Positions 13,262 through 21,331 of a stretch of DNA of 22,465 nucleotides are shown one piece after another. The position numbers and the translations under genes were made by a program. Source of the stretch: Ignavibacteria bacterium. GTDB lineage: Bacteria > Bacteroidota > Ignavibacteria > Tepidaquicellales > OLB5. The stretch covers positions 1-22,465 of the forward strand of contig JAUQWT010000328.1 of the NCBI GenBank assembly GCA_030835005.1. The letters are read 5' to 3'. Every line of letters begins with the position of its first letter. The stretch's first letter is position 1. Below the pieces are notes generated by a model. That model had not been told where the DNA came from, searched no databases, and saw only the letters and a program-made list of their open reading frames with translations.

Positions 13262-14740
13262 TTGAAGAAAAAAATAATAGTTATCGGCAGCGGTTTCGGA
13301 GGACTTGGAGCAGCAATACGTCTTGCTGCAAAAGGGTATGATGTTGAGATTTTCGAAAAGCTAGATAAACCCGGCGGAAGAGCCTATGTATATGAGATTA
13401 ACGGCTTCAAGTTCGATGGCGGCCCAACGGTAATTACTGCTCCCTTCTTATTTGATGAACTCTTCGCGCTGGCGGATAGAAAAACAAGTGATTACTTCAC
13501 GCTTAAACCTCTTGATCCATTCTACCGCATATTTAATGATAAACACGAGTTTTTCGATTACAATTCAGATACAGATTTTACCCTAAGCCAGATCGATAAA
13601 TTCAATCCGGCGGATAAGCAGGGATATCTTGACTTCATTAAAACAGCAAAGGCTATTTTTCAAAAGGGATTTGTCGAACTTGCCGATAAACCGTTTCTTA
13701 ATTTTTCTGACATGATGAAGATCGTGCCGGATATGATAAAACTCCGCTCACAGAAATCGGTTTACAGTTACACATCATCATTCATAAAAAATGATTTCCT
13801 GCGTCAGTGTTTTTCATTTCATCCCCTGCTTGTAGGCGGCAATCCGTTTGATACTACTTCGATCTATGCTCTAATACATTATCTTGAACGTGAATGGGGT
13901 ATTCACTACGCAATGGGCGGAACGGGCACAGTTGTAAACGGGCTTGTAAAATTCTTTCTTGAGCTTGGAGGAAAGATTCATTACAACTCCGAAATTAAAG
14001 AAATAAATATTAAGAACCGGAAAGTTACGGGCATTTCGCTTGGTGATAATACTTTCATTCCGGCAGATTCCGTTATCTCAAATGCGGATGTTGCTTTTAC
14101 ATACCGCAGTATGATAACAGAAGAGCACCGCAAGAAATTCACCAACCGGAAAATTGAGAAAATGCGCTACAGCATGTCGCTTTTTGTGATATATTTCGGT
14201 TCCAGAAAGAGATACAATGATGGCAGCATCGCCCATCACAATATAATTCTGGGACCAAGGTATAAAGAGCTGTTAAATGATATTTTTAAGCGCAAGATTT
14301 TAGCTGAAGATTTTTCATTATATTTGCATATGCCAACCTTAACAGATCCCTCCGTGGCGCCTGAGGGATGTGAGGGATTTTATGTTCTTTCGCCGGTTCC
14401 GCATCTTGGCTCAGGTATTAACTGGATCGATGAAGCTAAACCATACCGTGATAAGATCATGCAGTTCCTGGGAGAAAGCTACCTGCCCGGCATTGAAAGT
14501 GAAGGGAATATTATTGCAGAGCATTACATCGATCCTCTGCATTTTCAGAATAACTTAAACAGTTATTTAGGCTCAGCATTTTCAGTTGAGCCTGTGTTAA
14601 CGCAATCAGCATGGTTCCGCCCGCATAACCGCAGCGAAGAGTTTGATAACCTTTATTTTGTCGGGGCGGGCACACATCCCGGAGCAGGCTTGCCCGGTGT
14701 TTTATCCTCTTCAAAGATCGTCGAAAAGCTGATAGGGTAA
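13262..14740 (+). CDS. crtI: Phytoene desaturase CrtI
   Basis: This 492-residue flavoprotein is of the usual CrtI length. The N-terminal FAD-binding Rossmann motif is VIGSGFGGLGAAIRLAAKGY (GxGxxG at Gly9, Gly11, Gly14), followed by the acidic end of strand 2 (EIFEKLDKPGGRA) and FKFDGGPTVI. The C-terminal signature FVGAGTHPGAGLPGVLSSSK is the CrtI-type FAD contact. Enzymes of this class introduce double bonds into 15-cis-phytoene, usually four, to give all-trans-lycopene at the membrane. The start is TTG after a poly-A run. Upstream are the cyclase genes and downstream, after 103 nt, crtB. A related desaturase with other substrates (CrtD) cannot be fully excluded, but it is the only desaturase in the operon. 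Confidence 0.92.
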   Translation: MKKKIIVIGSGFGGLGAAIRLAAKGYDVEIFEKLDKPGGRAYVYEINGFKFDGGPTVITAPFLFDELFALADRKTSDYFTLKPLDPFYRIFNDKHEFFDYNSDTDFTLSQIDKFNPADKQGYLDFIKTAKAIFQKGFVELADKPFLNFSDMMKIVPDMIKLRSQKSVYSYTSSFIKNDFLRQCFSFHPLLVGGNPFDTTSIYALIHYLEREWGIHYAMGGTGTVVNGLVKFFLELGGKIHYNSEIKEINIKNRKVTGISLGDNTFIPADSVISNADVAFTYRSMITEEHRKKFTNRKIEKMRYSMSLFVIYFGSRKRYNDGSIAHHNIILGPRYKELLNDIFKRKILAEDFSLYLHMPTLTDPSVAPEGCEGFYVLSPVPHLGSGINWIDEAKPYRDKIMQFLGESYLPGIESEGNIIAEHYIDPLHFQNNLNSYLGSAFSVEPVLTQSAWFRPHNRSEEFDNLYFVGAGTHPGAGLPGVLSSSKIVEKLIG

Positions 14741-14758
14741 AATCTTTACAATATGTAA

Positions 14759-14815
14759 TTCCCCTCTTGGGAGGGGTGATTTTGCCGAAGGCAAAGACGG
14801 GGTGGGTTTTGACAA
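14759..14815 (+). repeat. GC-rich dispersed repeat between crtI and crtB
   Basis: CCCCTC-ttgg-GAGGGG (14761-14776) is a perfect hairpin. A second small hairpin, TTTGCC-gaa-GGCAAA (14781-14795), follows, then ACGGGGTGGGTTTT. Repeats of this wording are, from memory, common between genes in Bacteroidota-type genomes. It is the best-formed of the three copies in the operon. Confidence 0.6.
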
Positions 14816-14843
14816 AGTGGCATTTAATACTAAATACTGATAA

Positions 14844-15818
14844 ATGAAAGAACTGTACGGAAATATTGCCAACATTACACCAATGAACTGCACTTTTGAA
14901 GAGTGCCGCGATTACACGCGCAATTTTGCAAAGAGTTTTTACTTCTCATCATTTTTACTGCCAAAGGAAAAGCGCGCTGCTGCTTATGCTATATATACTT
15001 TTTGCCGCTATGCAGATAATATTGTTGATATTCACGGCAAGAACTTAAATCCCGGCATCCGCCGCCAGTTTGATGAGCTTAGAGAATTCCTGGATGATAT
15101 TTACAGCCCGGGCGGTTTCACAGGCAAATATTTTTCTGCATTTGCTGTGACCGTCAGAAAATACAGCATCCCGAAGAAATATTTCCTCGAGCTGATCGAA
15201 GGTGTTTGCATGGATACCGAGCACAGCCGGTACAGTACTTTCCCGGAACTTGAAAATTACTGCTACAAAGTGGCCTCTGTTGTTGGGCTTATTATGACGG
15301 AAATATTCGGTTACTCGCATAAAGCTGCGCTGCCTTATGCTGTTTATCTTGGAAAAGCAATGCAGCTTACTAATATTTTGCGCGATATCCATGAAGATTA
15401 CTTAATGAACAGGGTTTATCTGCCTCAGGATGAATTGAGGTGCTTTGAATATTCTGAAAGTGAGATTCACGGAAGAGTTATCAATGATAATTTTTCAATT
15501 ATGATGCGTTTTAATATAGATAGAGCCCGCGCATATTACAAGCTTGCTTCACATGGGTTCCCTTACCTTACAAACGACGGCTCAAGAACAACTGTTGTAC
15601 TTATGTATAAAATTTATTCCGGAATACTTAATGAAATTGAAAATTGCGGGTATGACGTTTATTCCGGCCGTCGCTTTGTTAGCACTGCCCAAAAACTCCG
15701 CTTAACGGCGGCTTATCTGCTTAATCCCCGTGAGCGAAAAAAATTCTCACGCCTGCCGGATTCCAAACACCATGAACGTGTCCGAGAGCTTTTCCCCAAC
15801 ATGAATTTTGACATGTAA
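14844..15818 (+). CDS. crtB: Phytoene synthase CrtB
   Basis: This 324-residue protein is of the squalene/phytoene synthase family. The first Asp-rich motif reads CRYADNIVD (Asp58 and Asp62 kept, with Asn59 where many enzymes have a second Asp). The second reads LTNILRDIHED (Asp181, Asp185), followed by NRVYLPQDEL. These bind Mg2+ and diphosphate. The enzyme joins two geranylgeranyl diphosphates through prephytoene diphosphate to phytoene, the first committed step of the pathway. The ATG at 14844 has no Shine-Dalgarno site; an in-frame ATG at 14883 could also start it. It closes the carotenoid operon, with no further gene on this strand for 359 nt. Confidence 0.93.
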   Translation: MKELYGNIANITPMNCTFEECRDYTRNFAKSFYFSSFLLPKEKRAAAYAIYTFCRYADNIVDIHGKNLNPGIRRQFDELREFLDDIYSPGGFTGKYFSAFAVTVRKYSIPKKYFLELIEGVCMDTEHSRYSTFPELENYCYKVASVVGLIMTEIFGYSHKAALPYAVYLGKAMQLTNILRDIHEDYLMNRVYLPQDELRCFEYSESEIHGRVINDNFSIMMRFNIDRARAYYKLASHGFPYLTNDGSRTTVVLMYKIYSGILNEIENCGYDVYSGRRFVSTAQKLRLTAAYLLNPRERKKFSRLPDSKHHERVRELFPNMNFDM

Positions 15819-16177
15819 GTATCTCACCAACTAAACCATTCCTGTTAAAACTAAATCCGATTGAGTTCAGAAGTAAATATTTGATGTTGAATTCTCCCCA
15901 AACGGATAATTCAAGTCTTTGATTTTGAGTTATTTATAATAAATACCGTAACTTGGAGTCATTTATCATATTTTTGCAGCAATAGTTTACTTATCTTTGT
16001 ATAGTAAACTACTGTTTTATGTGGTTCGGAATTCAAAAAGTCCACCCTGCAATTTGTTTTTCAATTCTTTCGCTTTTATTTTGATTCTCCTCAGCACTAT
16101 CTTAAATTTTGATGTCTGAGGATTCCTGATTGGAGAATTCAGGACTGTATATCAATGATTTCTAAAATCATAATCTT
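15819..16177. other. Intergenic region after the carotenoid operon
   Basis: No gene is seen. The stretch is AT-rich and holds the inverted repeat at 15983-16011 about 165 nt before the next start codon. No clear intrinsic terminator follows crtB. Confidence 0.5.
15983..16011 (+). promoter_or_regulatory. 9-bp inverted repeat around a Bacteroidota-type promoter motif
   Basis: TAGTTTACT (15983-15991) and AGTAAACTA (16003-16011) are perfect inverted arms with an 11-nt centre that contains TATCTTTG. That centre matches the TAnnTTTG -7 box of Bacteroidota promoters. A TTTG lies about 15 nt further upstream, which is closer than usual for a -33 box. A regulator bound to the arms would control the gene pair at 16178-18594. 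The promoter reading is an inference. Confidence 0.4.
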
Positions 16178-16924
16178 ATGAAAAGCTTCATAGCTGTACT
16201 TCTTATTATCCCCTACGCTTTTTTGTTCACCGGTCAAAAAGATTCGTCGGGTACCTTTTTGAAGGAATTATCCTTCAGCGCAGAAATTGATTTCTGCAGC
16301 TCTTATCTGTACAAGGGCGTTGTTTATAGTGAAGGTTTCGTTGTTCAGCCATCCCTCAGAGCAGCTTATAAAGATCTTACTCTTGGTGCATGGTGGAATA
16401 CTAATCCATACCTCAAAGAAGATCAGGCAGCTGTTTCTGAATTTGATCTCTCGCTTTATCACACGTTCGAAACAGGCAATCTGAGCATTACGAACACTGT
16501 TGCTGTATATTTCTACTATGGAACTGACGCGTACCCAACTACTGCTGAGTATATTCTATTTGCATCTTATAGCCTCGAGAGTTTTGGCTTTCAAAATGAT
16601 CTTTCAGTGGACTTCATAGATAACCCGGGGGCACTTATAGTTACGCACGGAATATCTTATACTGTCGATCTCACGCCATGGCTGCAATTCGGATCTGCGG
16701 CTAATCTCTCCTGGGCAAACGGGTTATACAACGAAGTAAATATCGGCCTTCGAAAATCTGCCTTGAATTATATTGGAATTGACCTGGCTTTTACTATCAA
16801 CACTTCTTCCGGATTTTACATTAAACCGCATTATCAATACAATGTAGTTACAGATCGCGAGCTGCAGGATTATATCGGGAAGCAGAATTCATCCTTCGGG
16901 GTCCTGAGCGGATATAACTTTTGA
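16178..16924 (+). CDS. Outer-membrane beta-barrel-like protein, TorF/TIGR02001-like
   Basis: This 248-residue protein has a signal peptide (about 1-19) and then alternating polar/hydrophobic strands rich in Tyr, Phe and Gly to the end, closing in LSGYNF with a terminal Phe, as outer-membrane barrels do. The start of the mature part (FSAEIDFCSSYLYKGVVYSE) resembles the 'xxxSdYvfRG' opening of the conserved TIGR02001/TorF-type porin-like family. No plug or enzyme domain is present. Its TGA overlaps the TTG of the following sensor kinase, which suggests that the two act together. The passenger or ligand is unknown. Confidence 0.6.
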   Translation: MKSFIAVLLIIPYAFLFTGQKDSSGTFLKELSFSAEIDFCSSYLYKGVVYSEGFVVQPSLRAAYKDLTLGAWWNTNPYLKEDQAAVSEFDLSLYHTFETGNLSITNTVAVYFYYGTDAYPTTAEYILFASYSLESFGFQNDLSVDFIDNPGALIVTHGISYTVDLTPWLQFGSAANLSWANGLYNEVNIGLRKSALNYIGIDLAFTINTSSGFYIKPHYQYNVVTDRELQDYIGKQNSSFGVLSGYNF

Positions 16925-18594
16925 AGACTTCCTTTTTCAATAATACGCAGCGGAGTATTATATACCTGTTGATAGCCTTGGCGCTGCTTGTGGCAACGGG
17001 TCTGCATATTTACAAAGAGCTGGAAAACTCGAGGATCTCGCTTATGCTTGTGGATGAGGATAAGGAAAACACAAAGCTCCTAAAGAATATCATCACCTTA
17101 AAATCCGCTTCGCTGAAAGTTTTTACCGAAGATTATACATATTGGGATGACATGCTTCTATTCGCCTCTACCGGGGATACTGCCTGGGCAACCGAAAATA
17201 TTGTTGCTTCGGCTCAGACTTACAAATCTGATTACGCGTGGGTTTTTGATAAAAACTTTCGTCTTACATATTTCTTTTCAGCTTCGGGAAACCTATTGAG
17301 TGACTCTGCGTTAATATCTGCAGATATAGTCAGGAAACTGACCGGTAAAAACCGTTTCTTCGAATTCTTCGCAAAAAGTGATTCGGGAATAGTCGAAATA
17401 AGAGGCGCCACAATTCATCCTACCTCTGACCCACTGAGAATTACCGATCCGGGCGGGTATTTCGTAGTAGGCAGACTATGGTCAGAACAGTGGCAGACCG
17501 AGCTTTCTTCCGTGACAAATTCATCTATAGAGATCATTGATCCAAAAATGCCCGATAATTCCGGGCATGATGGATCCTGGAATTCATTTCAAATTAAGAG
17601 CCTGTTGATGCTCAAAGACTGGCAGCAGAAACCTATCGCAAGCGTTCAGTCATCCCGGGAAGCTACTATCATCAAAATTATACACAAGCAGGTTCAGCGG
17701 GAATTTTACATAATTGTAATATTTATTTCGGGAGTTTTAGTTCTCGTAAGTTTATCGCTTTACTATCTTGTGAACCTTCCTCTTAAAAAAATATCCAGAA
17801 GCCTGAAGGAAAATAACCCGCTTTACCTCTCCGGCCTGACGGGTAAAGGAAACGAGTTTGGCGAAATGGCAAGGCTGGTGGGAGAATTCTTCCTGCAAAA
17901 GAAGGAACTGTTGAAGAAAATTGAGGAACAGGCAGAAGCAGAGGAAAAAATTAGACAATCCGAAGAAGTGCTGAAGCATTCACTTAAAGAAAAAGAGGTG
18001 CTTCTTAAAGAAGTTCATCACCGGGTTAAGAATAACCTGCAGATTATAATCAGCCTCATCAGGCTGCAGACAAGCCGCATTGCAAACAGGGTAACGGTTG
18101 AACAACTTCATACAAGCCTTAACAGGATAAAATCAATAGCGCTGGTACATGAAATGCTTTACGGCTCGCATGACCTGGCAAACATTGATTTTGGTATCTA
18201 CATTCAAAAGATCACATCTTCACTCAGAGACATTTATCTTTCCAGCCAGTATGATATCAAGATAGATATTTCTGCAAATAATGTTTTTCTGGGTGTAGAT
18301 TCAGCAGTTCCGTGCGCCATAATAATTAACGAACTTGTCACAAACGCTATCAAGCATGCCTTCGGCAGATCAAAAAAAGGTAATATCAGCATTTCGTTGA
18401 ATACTGAAGGTGGTTTCCATGTTTTAAATGTACATGATAATGGTATAGGTATGTCAAAAGAAATTGATATTTACAATACTGAGTCTCTTGGAATGCATCT
18501 TATTAGTTCACTTACCGAACAGCTCGACGGCACTCTTTCTGTAAGAACAGAGGGTGGCACATCCTTTACGCTGAAATTTAAGGAAGAAATCTAG
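16921..18594 (+). CDS. Membrane sensor histidine kinase, CHASE4 + HisKA_2 type
   Basis: This 557-residue protein has TM1 at about 12-29 and an external domain at about 30-260 whose YTYWDDMLLFASTGDTAWA segment is typical of CHASE4. TM2 is at about 262-285, followed by a HAMP-like and coiled-coil stretch (about 286-360). The HisKA_2 box is LLKEVHHRVKNNLQIIISLI (phospho-acceptor His366/His367, probably 367). The HATPase domain has INELVTNAIKHAFG (Asn470/Asn475), HDNGIGM and a C-terminal GGTSFTLKF. Kinases of this subclass often sense small molecules and pass phosphate to partners lacking a standard DNA-binding regulator. No response regulator is adjacent. TTG start, overlapping the barrel protein gene by 4 nt. 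Confidence 0.88.
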   Translation: MKTSFFNNTQRSIIYLLIALALLVATGLHIYKELENSRISLMLVDEDKENTKLLKNIITLKSASLKVFTEDYTYWDDMLLFASTGDTAWATENIVASAQTYKSDYAWVFDKNFRLTYFFSASGNLLSDSALISADIVRKLTGKNRFFEFFAKSDSGIVEIRGATIHPTSDPLRITDPGGYFVVGRLWSEQWQTELSSVTNSSIEIIDPKMPDNSGHDGSWNSFQIKSLLMLKDWQQKPIASVQSSREATIIKIIHKQVQREFYIIVIFISGVLVLVSLSLYYLVNLPLKKISRSLKENNPLYLSGLTGKGNEFGEMARLVGEFFLQKKELLKKIEEQAEAEEKIRQSEEVLKHSLKEKEVLLKEVHHRVKNNLQIIISLIRLQTSRIANRVTVEQLHTSLNRIKSIALVHEMLYGSHDLANIDFGIYIQKITSSLRDIYLSSQYDIKIDISANNVFLGVDSAVPCAIIINELVTNAIKHAFGRSKKGNISISLNTEGGFHVLNVHDNGIGMSKEIDIYNTESLGMHLISSLTEQLDGTLSVRTEGGTSFTLKFKEEI

Positions 18595-18781
18595 ACTGGT
18601 AATCCCGCAAAACAGATTTTTATCTTACTTCATGGCCGTAAAAACTCCCTGACCTTTGTGTTTTAGTAATGAAAACCATTGACTTTTAATTGCGTTTTTG
18701 TTGTTTCTTTTGTTTTTCCATGTTTTCTGGCAATCACTTTTATATTTCTATTCTTAAGCCTAAGAGTTATTTTTTGTCTGT

Positions 18782-19510
18782 ATGGCAAACAGTCTCCGCG
18801 AAAAAGCTATTGATACCGAAAACAGGCTGAAAAAAAAACTCTATGCAAGAATTCCGGGTTATGTTTTCAGCAATGACCTCTTTGAACGCCTGGTAAAAGA
18901 TTCGCTTAACATAAATTCAGTATGGATAGATGCCGGATGTGGTAACAACAGCCTGGTATATGAATTTTCGGATATTGCTCCCCGTGGAACGGGTATTGAT
19001 GAAGTTATACACCCCGAAATGCTTACTCCTATGGACCGGTTCATAAACACTACTCTTGAGAGTATTCCCTTTGAAGATAATTCTGTTGATCTTATAACGG
19101 CAAATATGGTTGTAGAGCATATTGTAAATATTGATAGTGTCCTCAGGGAATTCCGCAGAATACTGAGGCCCGGCGGAAAATTCATTTTCAGAACAACAAA
19201 CAAGAACTATCCAACGCTTTTTTTGGGCAATTTACTCCCAAAAAGACTCAAAGATAAGATCATATTCCGGATATTCGGAGTAAGTTCTCATGATATTTTT
19301 GTGACAACTTATCCTGCCAACACTCTGAGTAAGATAAGGAAGGTTTTTGCATCCGGCGGTTTCAATATTGATCTTCTTCTTGCTGTTGAAGATCTGCATA
19401 TGTTCAATCCCTTAGTATTCGAGATCTCTTATTTTTTATACCGACTGCAGAGAATGAAAATGTTCAGCGGACTGAGAAATTGCATAGTTTGTTCTGTTTC
19501 AAAAATATAA
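18782..19510 (+). CDS. Class I SAM-dependent methyltransferase
   Basis: This 242-residue protein has the Methyltransf_11 layout. Motif I is VWIDAGCGNN (Asp50, Gly52, Gly54), an acidic residue at the end of strand 2 lies in GTGIDEV, IPFEDNSVDLITANMVVEHI is the motif IV/post-motif region, and LREFRRILRPGGKFIFRTTN is the canonical turn before strand 5. It transfers a methyl group from S-adenosylmethionine. The substrate cannot be told; the soluble type is often used on quinones, lipids or sugars. No Shine-Dalgarno site. It ends 12 nt before a histidine kinase gene, so the two are probably co-transcribed, though a functional link is not obvious. Confidence 0.85.
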   Translation: MANSLREKAIDTENRLKKKLYARIPGYVFSNDLFERLVKDSLNINSVWIDAGCGNNSLVYEFSDIAPRGTGIDEVIHPEMLTPMDRFINTTLESIPFEDNSVDLITANMVVEHIVNIDSVLREFRRILRPGGKFIFRTTNKNYPTLFLGNLLPKRLKDKIIFRIFGVSSHDIFVTTYPANTLSKIRKVFASGGFNIDLLLAVEDLHMFNPLVFEISYFLYRLQRMKMFSGLRNCIVCSVSKI

Positions 19511-19522
19511 TTTTATTTTTTT

Positions 19523-20746
19523 ATGAAAAGCTACGGCTCGGCTAATATTAAAATTGCGCTTCTTGTAACCGGTGTGGTGATTATCATCGCTACGCTTATT
19601 TATACACAGGTGCTTGTAAGCGATATTCTTGAGCGCGAGCGCGATATTGCAAATCTTTACGCAAAGTCGATCGAGTTCATAGCAAACGGCGATAGCGAGT
19701 CGGGGGAGTATAACTTCATATTCAACAATGTGGTTAATTCCAACTCCATCAATTTCCCGATAGTTGTTACGGATGCCGCAAGTAAATCACCCACTTTTAC
19801 AAAGAACCTCGAAATAGATTCAACTCTGCCAAAAGAAAAGCAGCAGCAGCTCATCCGCGAAATGGTGCTGGAAATGGATGAGGTGAACCAGCCCATTAAA
19901 GTATCGTATCAGGATTCTTTAATACTAAGCTACGTTCATTACGGGCAAAGCAAGCTTGTAACACGCTTAAAGCAATTGCCTATTGTTCAGTTCATGGTTG
20001 CAGGCATATTTATCTTCCTGGGTTATTTTGGGTTCAATTATATCAAGCGCACAGAGCAAAGCAATATCTGGGTAGGGCTCTCAAAAGAAACCGCGCACCA
20101 GCTTGGTACGCCGCTTTCCAGCCTGATGGGCTGGAACGAGCTTATAAAAGAAAATGCGGCAAGGGCAGATAAGGTCAGTTCTTTGGCAAACGAAATGTCA
20201 AACGATATTGACCGCCTGAGCAAAATAGCAAACCGTTTCTCCAAGATCGGCTCGAGACCGGATCTTAAACCGGGCAGCGTGCATGAGATAATTGAAAAGG
20301 TCGTTTCATATTTCAAGATACGCATACCTACTATAAACACAGGCACGTTTGAGGGCAGCTCAAAGAAGAAGGTTGATCTCATCATAAAGGGTTCAACCGA
20401 TGCAGTTGCGCTAATAAATCCTGACCTGTTTGAATGGGTAATAGAGAACCTTACAAAAAACGCTCTTGATGCAATAGAGAACGCCGCAGGCAGTATTACC
20501 TTTGATATAGAAGAAAAAGGGAGCCACATATTCATTGATGTAACCGATACAGGTAAAGGAATTGATCTTAGATTTAAGAAAGATATTTTCCGCCCGGGAT
20601 ACAGCACTAAGCAAAGGGGCTGGGGGCTGGGGTTAAGCCTTTCCAAAAGGATCATCGAAACTTATCATAAAGGCAAACTGCTTGTTAAAGATTCCGAACC
20701 GGGCAAAGGCACAACATTCAGGATAAGGCTGGATAAGAATGTATAA
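19523..20746 (+). CDS. Membrane sensor histidine kinase, HisKA type
   Basis: This 407-residue protein has TM1 at about 9-31, a periplasmic sensor loop with no recognised domain at about 32-150, and TM2 at about 152-172. The dimerisation/phospho-acceptor box is SKETAHQLGTPLSSLMGWNE (His192), a wording common in Bacteroidota kinases. The HATPase domain has the N box NLTKNALDAIENA (Asn313), DTGKGID and GWGLGLSLSKRI. It ends GTTFRIRL. It lacks a receiver domain, and no response regulator gene is adjacent, so its partner is encoded elsewhere. It is flanked by a methyltransferase (12 nt upstream) and a cyclic-nucleotide-binding protein (47 nt downstream). Confidence 0.9.
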   Translation: MKSYGSANIKIALLVTGVVIIIATLIYTQVLVSDILERERDIANLYAKSIEFIANGDSESGEYNFIFNNVVNSNSINFPIVVTDAASKSPTFTKNLEIDSTLPKEKQQQLIREMVLEMDEVNQPIKVSYQDSLILSYVHYGQSKLVTRLKQLPIVQFMVAGIFIFLGYFGFNYIKRTEQSNIWVGLSKETAHQLGTPLSSLMGWNELIKENAARADKVSSLANEMSNDIDRLSKIANRFSKIGSRPDLKPGSVHEIIEKVVSYFKIRIPTINTGTFEGSSKKKVDLIIKGSTDAVALINPDLFEWVIENLTKNALDAIENAAGSITFDIEEKGSHIFIDVTDTGKGIDLRFKKDIFRPGYSTKQRGWGLGLSLSKRIIETYHKGKLLVKDSEPGKGTTFRIRLDKNV

Positions 20747-20793
20747 TTGCTTCCGGCATCCAAATTATCAATTTCATAAGGAGCAAATCAGAA

Positions 20794-21279
20794 ATGTTTG
20801 GTAAAAAAAACGGCGAAAGTGATCTTTTGAAACAGCGTATTACAGAATGCCCCGTATTCTCCGGCATCAGCTCTGCAGAGCTCAGGGCACTGCTTGAAAT
20901 TGCGCACATAAGAGATTATTCCGAAGGTGAAAAGATCTTCGAAGACGGAACTATCGGGCTTTGTTTCTATATAATAGTTACCGGCAGCGTCCGCATGGTC
21001 TCAGAGCAGGAAGGAAACCTTAAGATACTTCGCGAACTTCCCGCAGGAGCGGGTTTTTCTGAAGTTCACCTTTTTAGCGAATTAAGGCACAGTTTAACCT
21101 GTGTAGCTGCCGAGGTTAGCCGCCTGGTAGTTTTTGCAAAACCTGACCTGGAAGAACTTATTAAGATAAAACCACGGCTGGGCAACAGGATCCTCCTGCG
21201 GTTTCTAAAGCTCTTCGGCGAGACTCTTGAAGAGCTTTATCGTGAAAACAAAATGCTCAAACACAAGCTTCATCCATAG
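20794..21279 (+). CDS. Stand-alone cyclic-nucleotide-binding domain protein
   Basis: This 161-residue protein is almost entirely one Crp/cNMP-binding beta-roll. PVFSGISSAELRALL is the opening helix, EGEKIFEDGTIG and FYIIVTGSVRMV are the core strands, and GAGFSEVHLFSELRHSLTCVA is the phosphate-binding cassette with the conserved Glu and Arg. A C-terminal helix (LEELYRENKMLKHK) follows. No helix-turn-helix or other output domain is present, so it is not a Crp-type DNA-binding regulator as it stands. It may act by protein contact with a neighbour such as the kinase upstream. AAGGAG lies 10 nt before the ATG, one of the better ribosome-binding sites in this half of the window. Confidence 0.85.
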   Translation: MFGKKNGESDLLKQRITECPVFSGISSAELRALLEIAHIRDYSEGEKIFEDGTIGLCFYIIVTGSVRMVSEQEGNLKILRELPAGAGFSEVHLFSELRHSLTCVAAEVSRLVVFAKPDLEELIKIKPRLGNRILLRFLKLFGETLEELYRENKMLKHKLHP

Positions 21280-21331
21280 CTGAGGTCGTCTCGGCTGAAT
21301 TGTTAAATTCCGCTTCCCGGAAAATACTTTA

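Noticed and set aside
20038..20655. 205-residue minus-strand frame antisense to the second histidine kinase
   Set aside because: The plus-strand gene has all kinase motifs; the antisense frame has no recognisable features.
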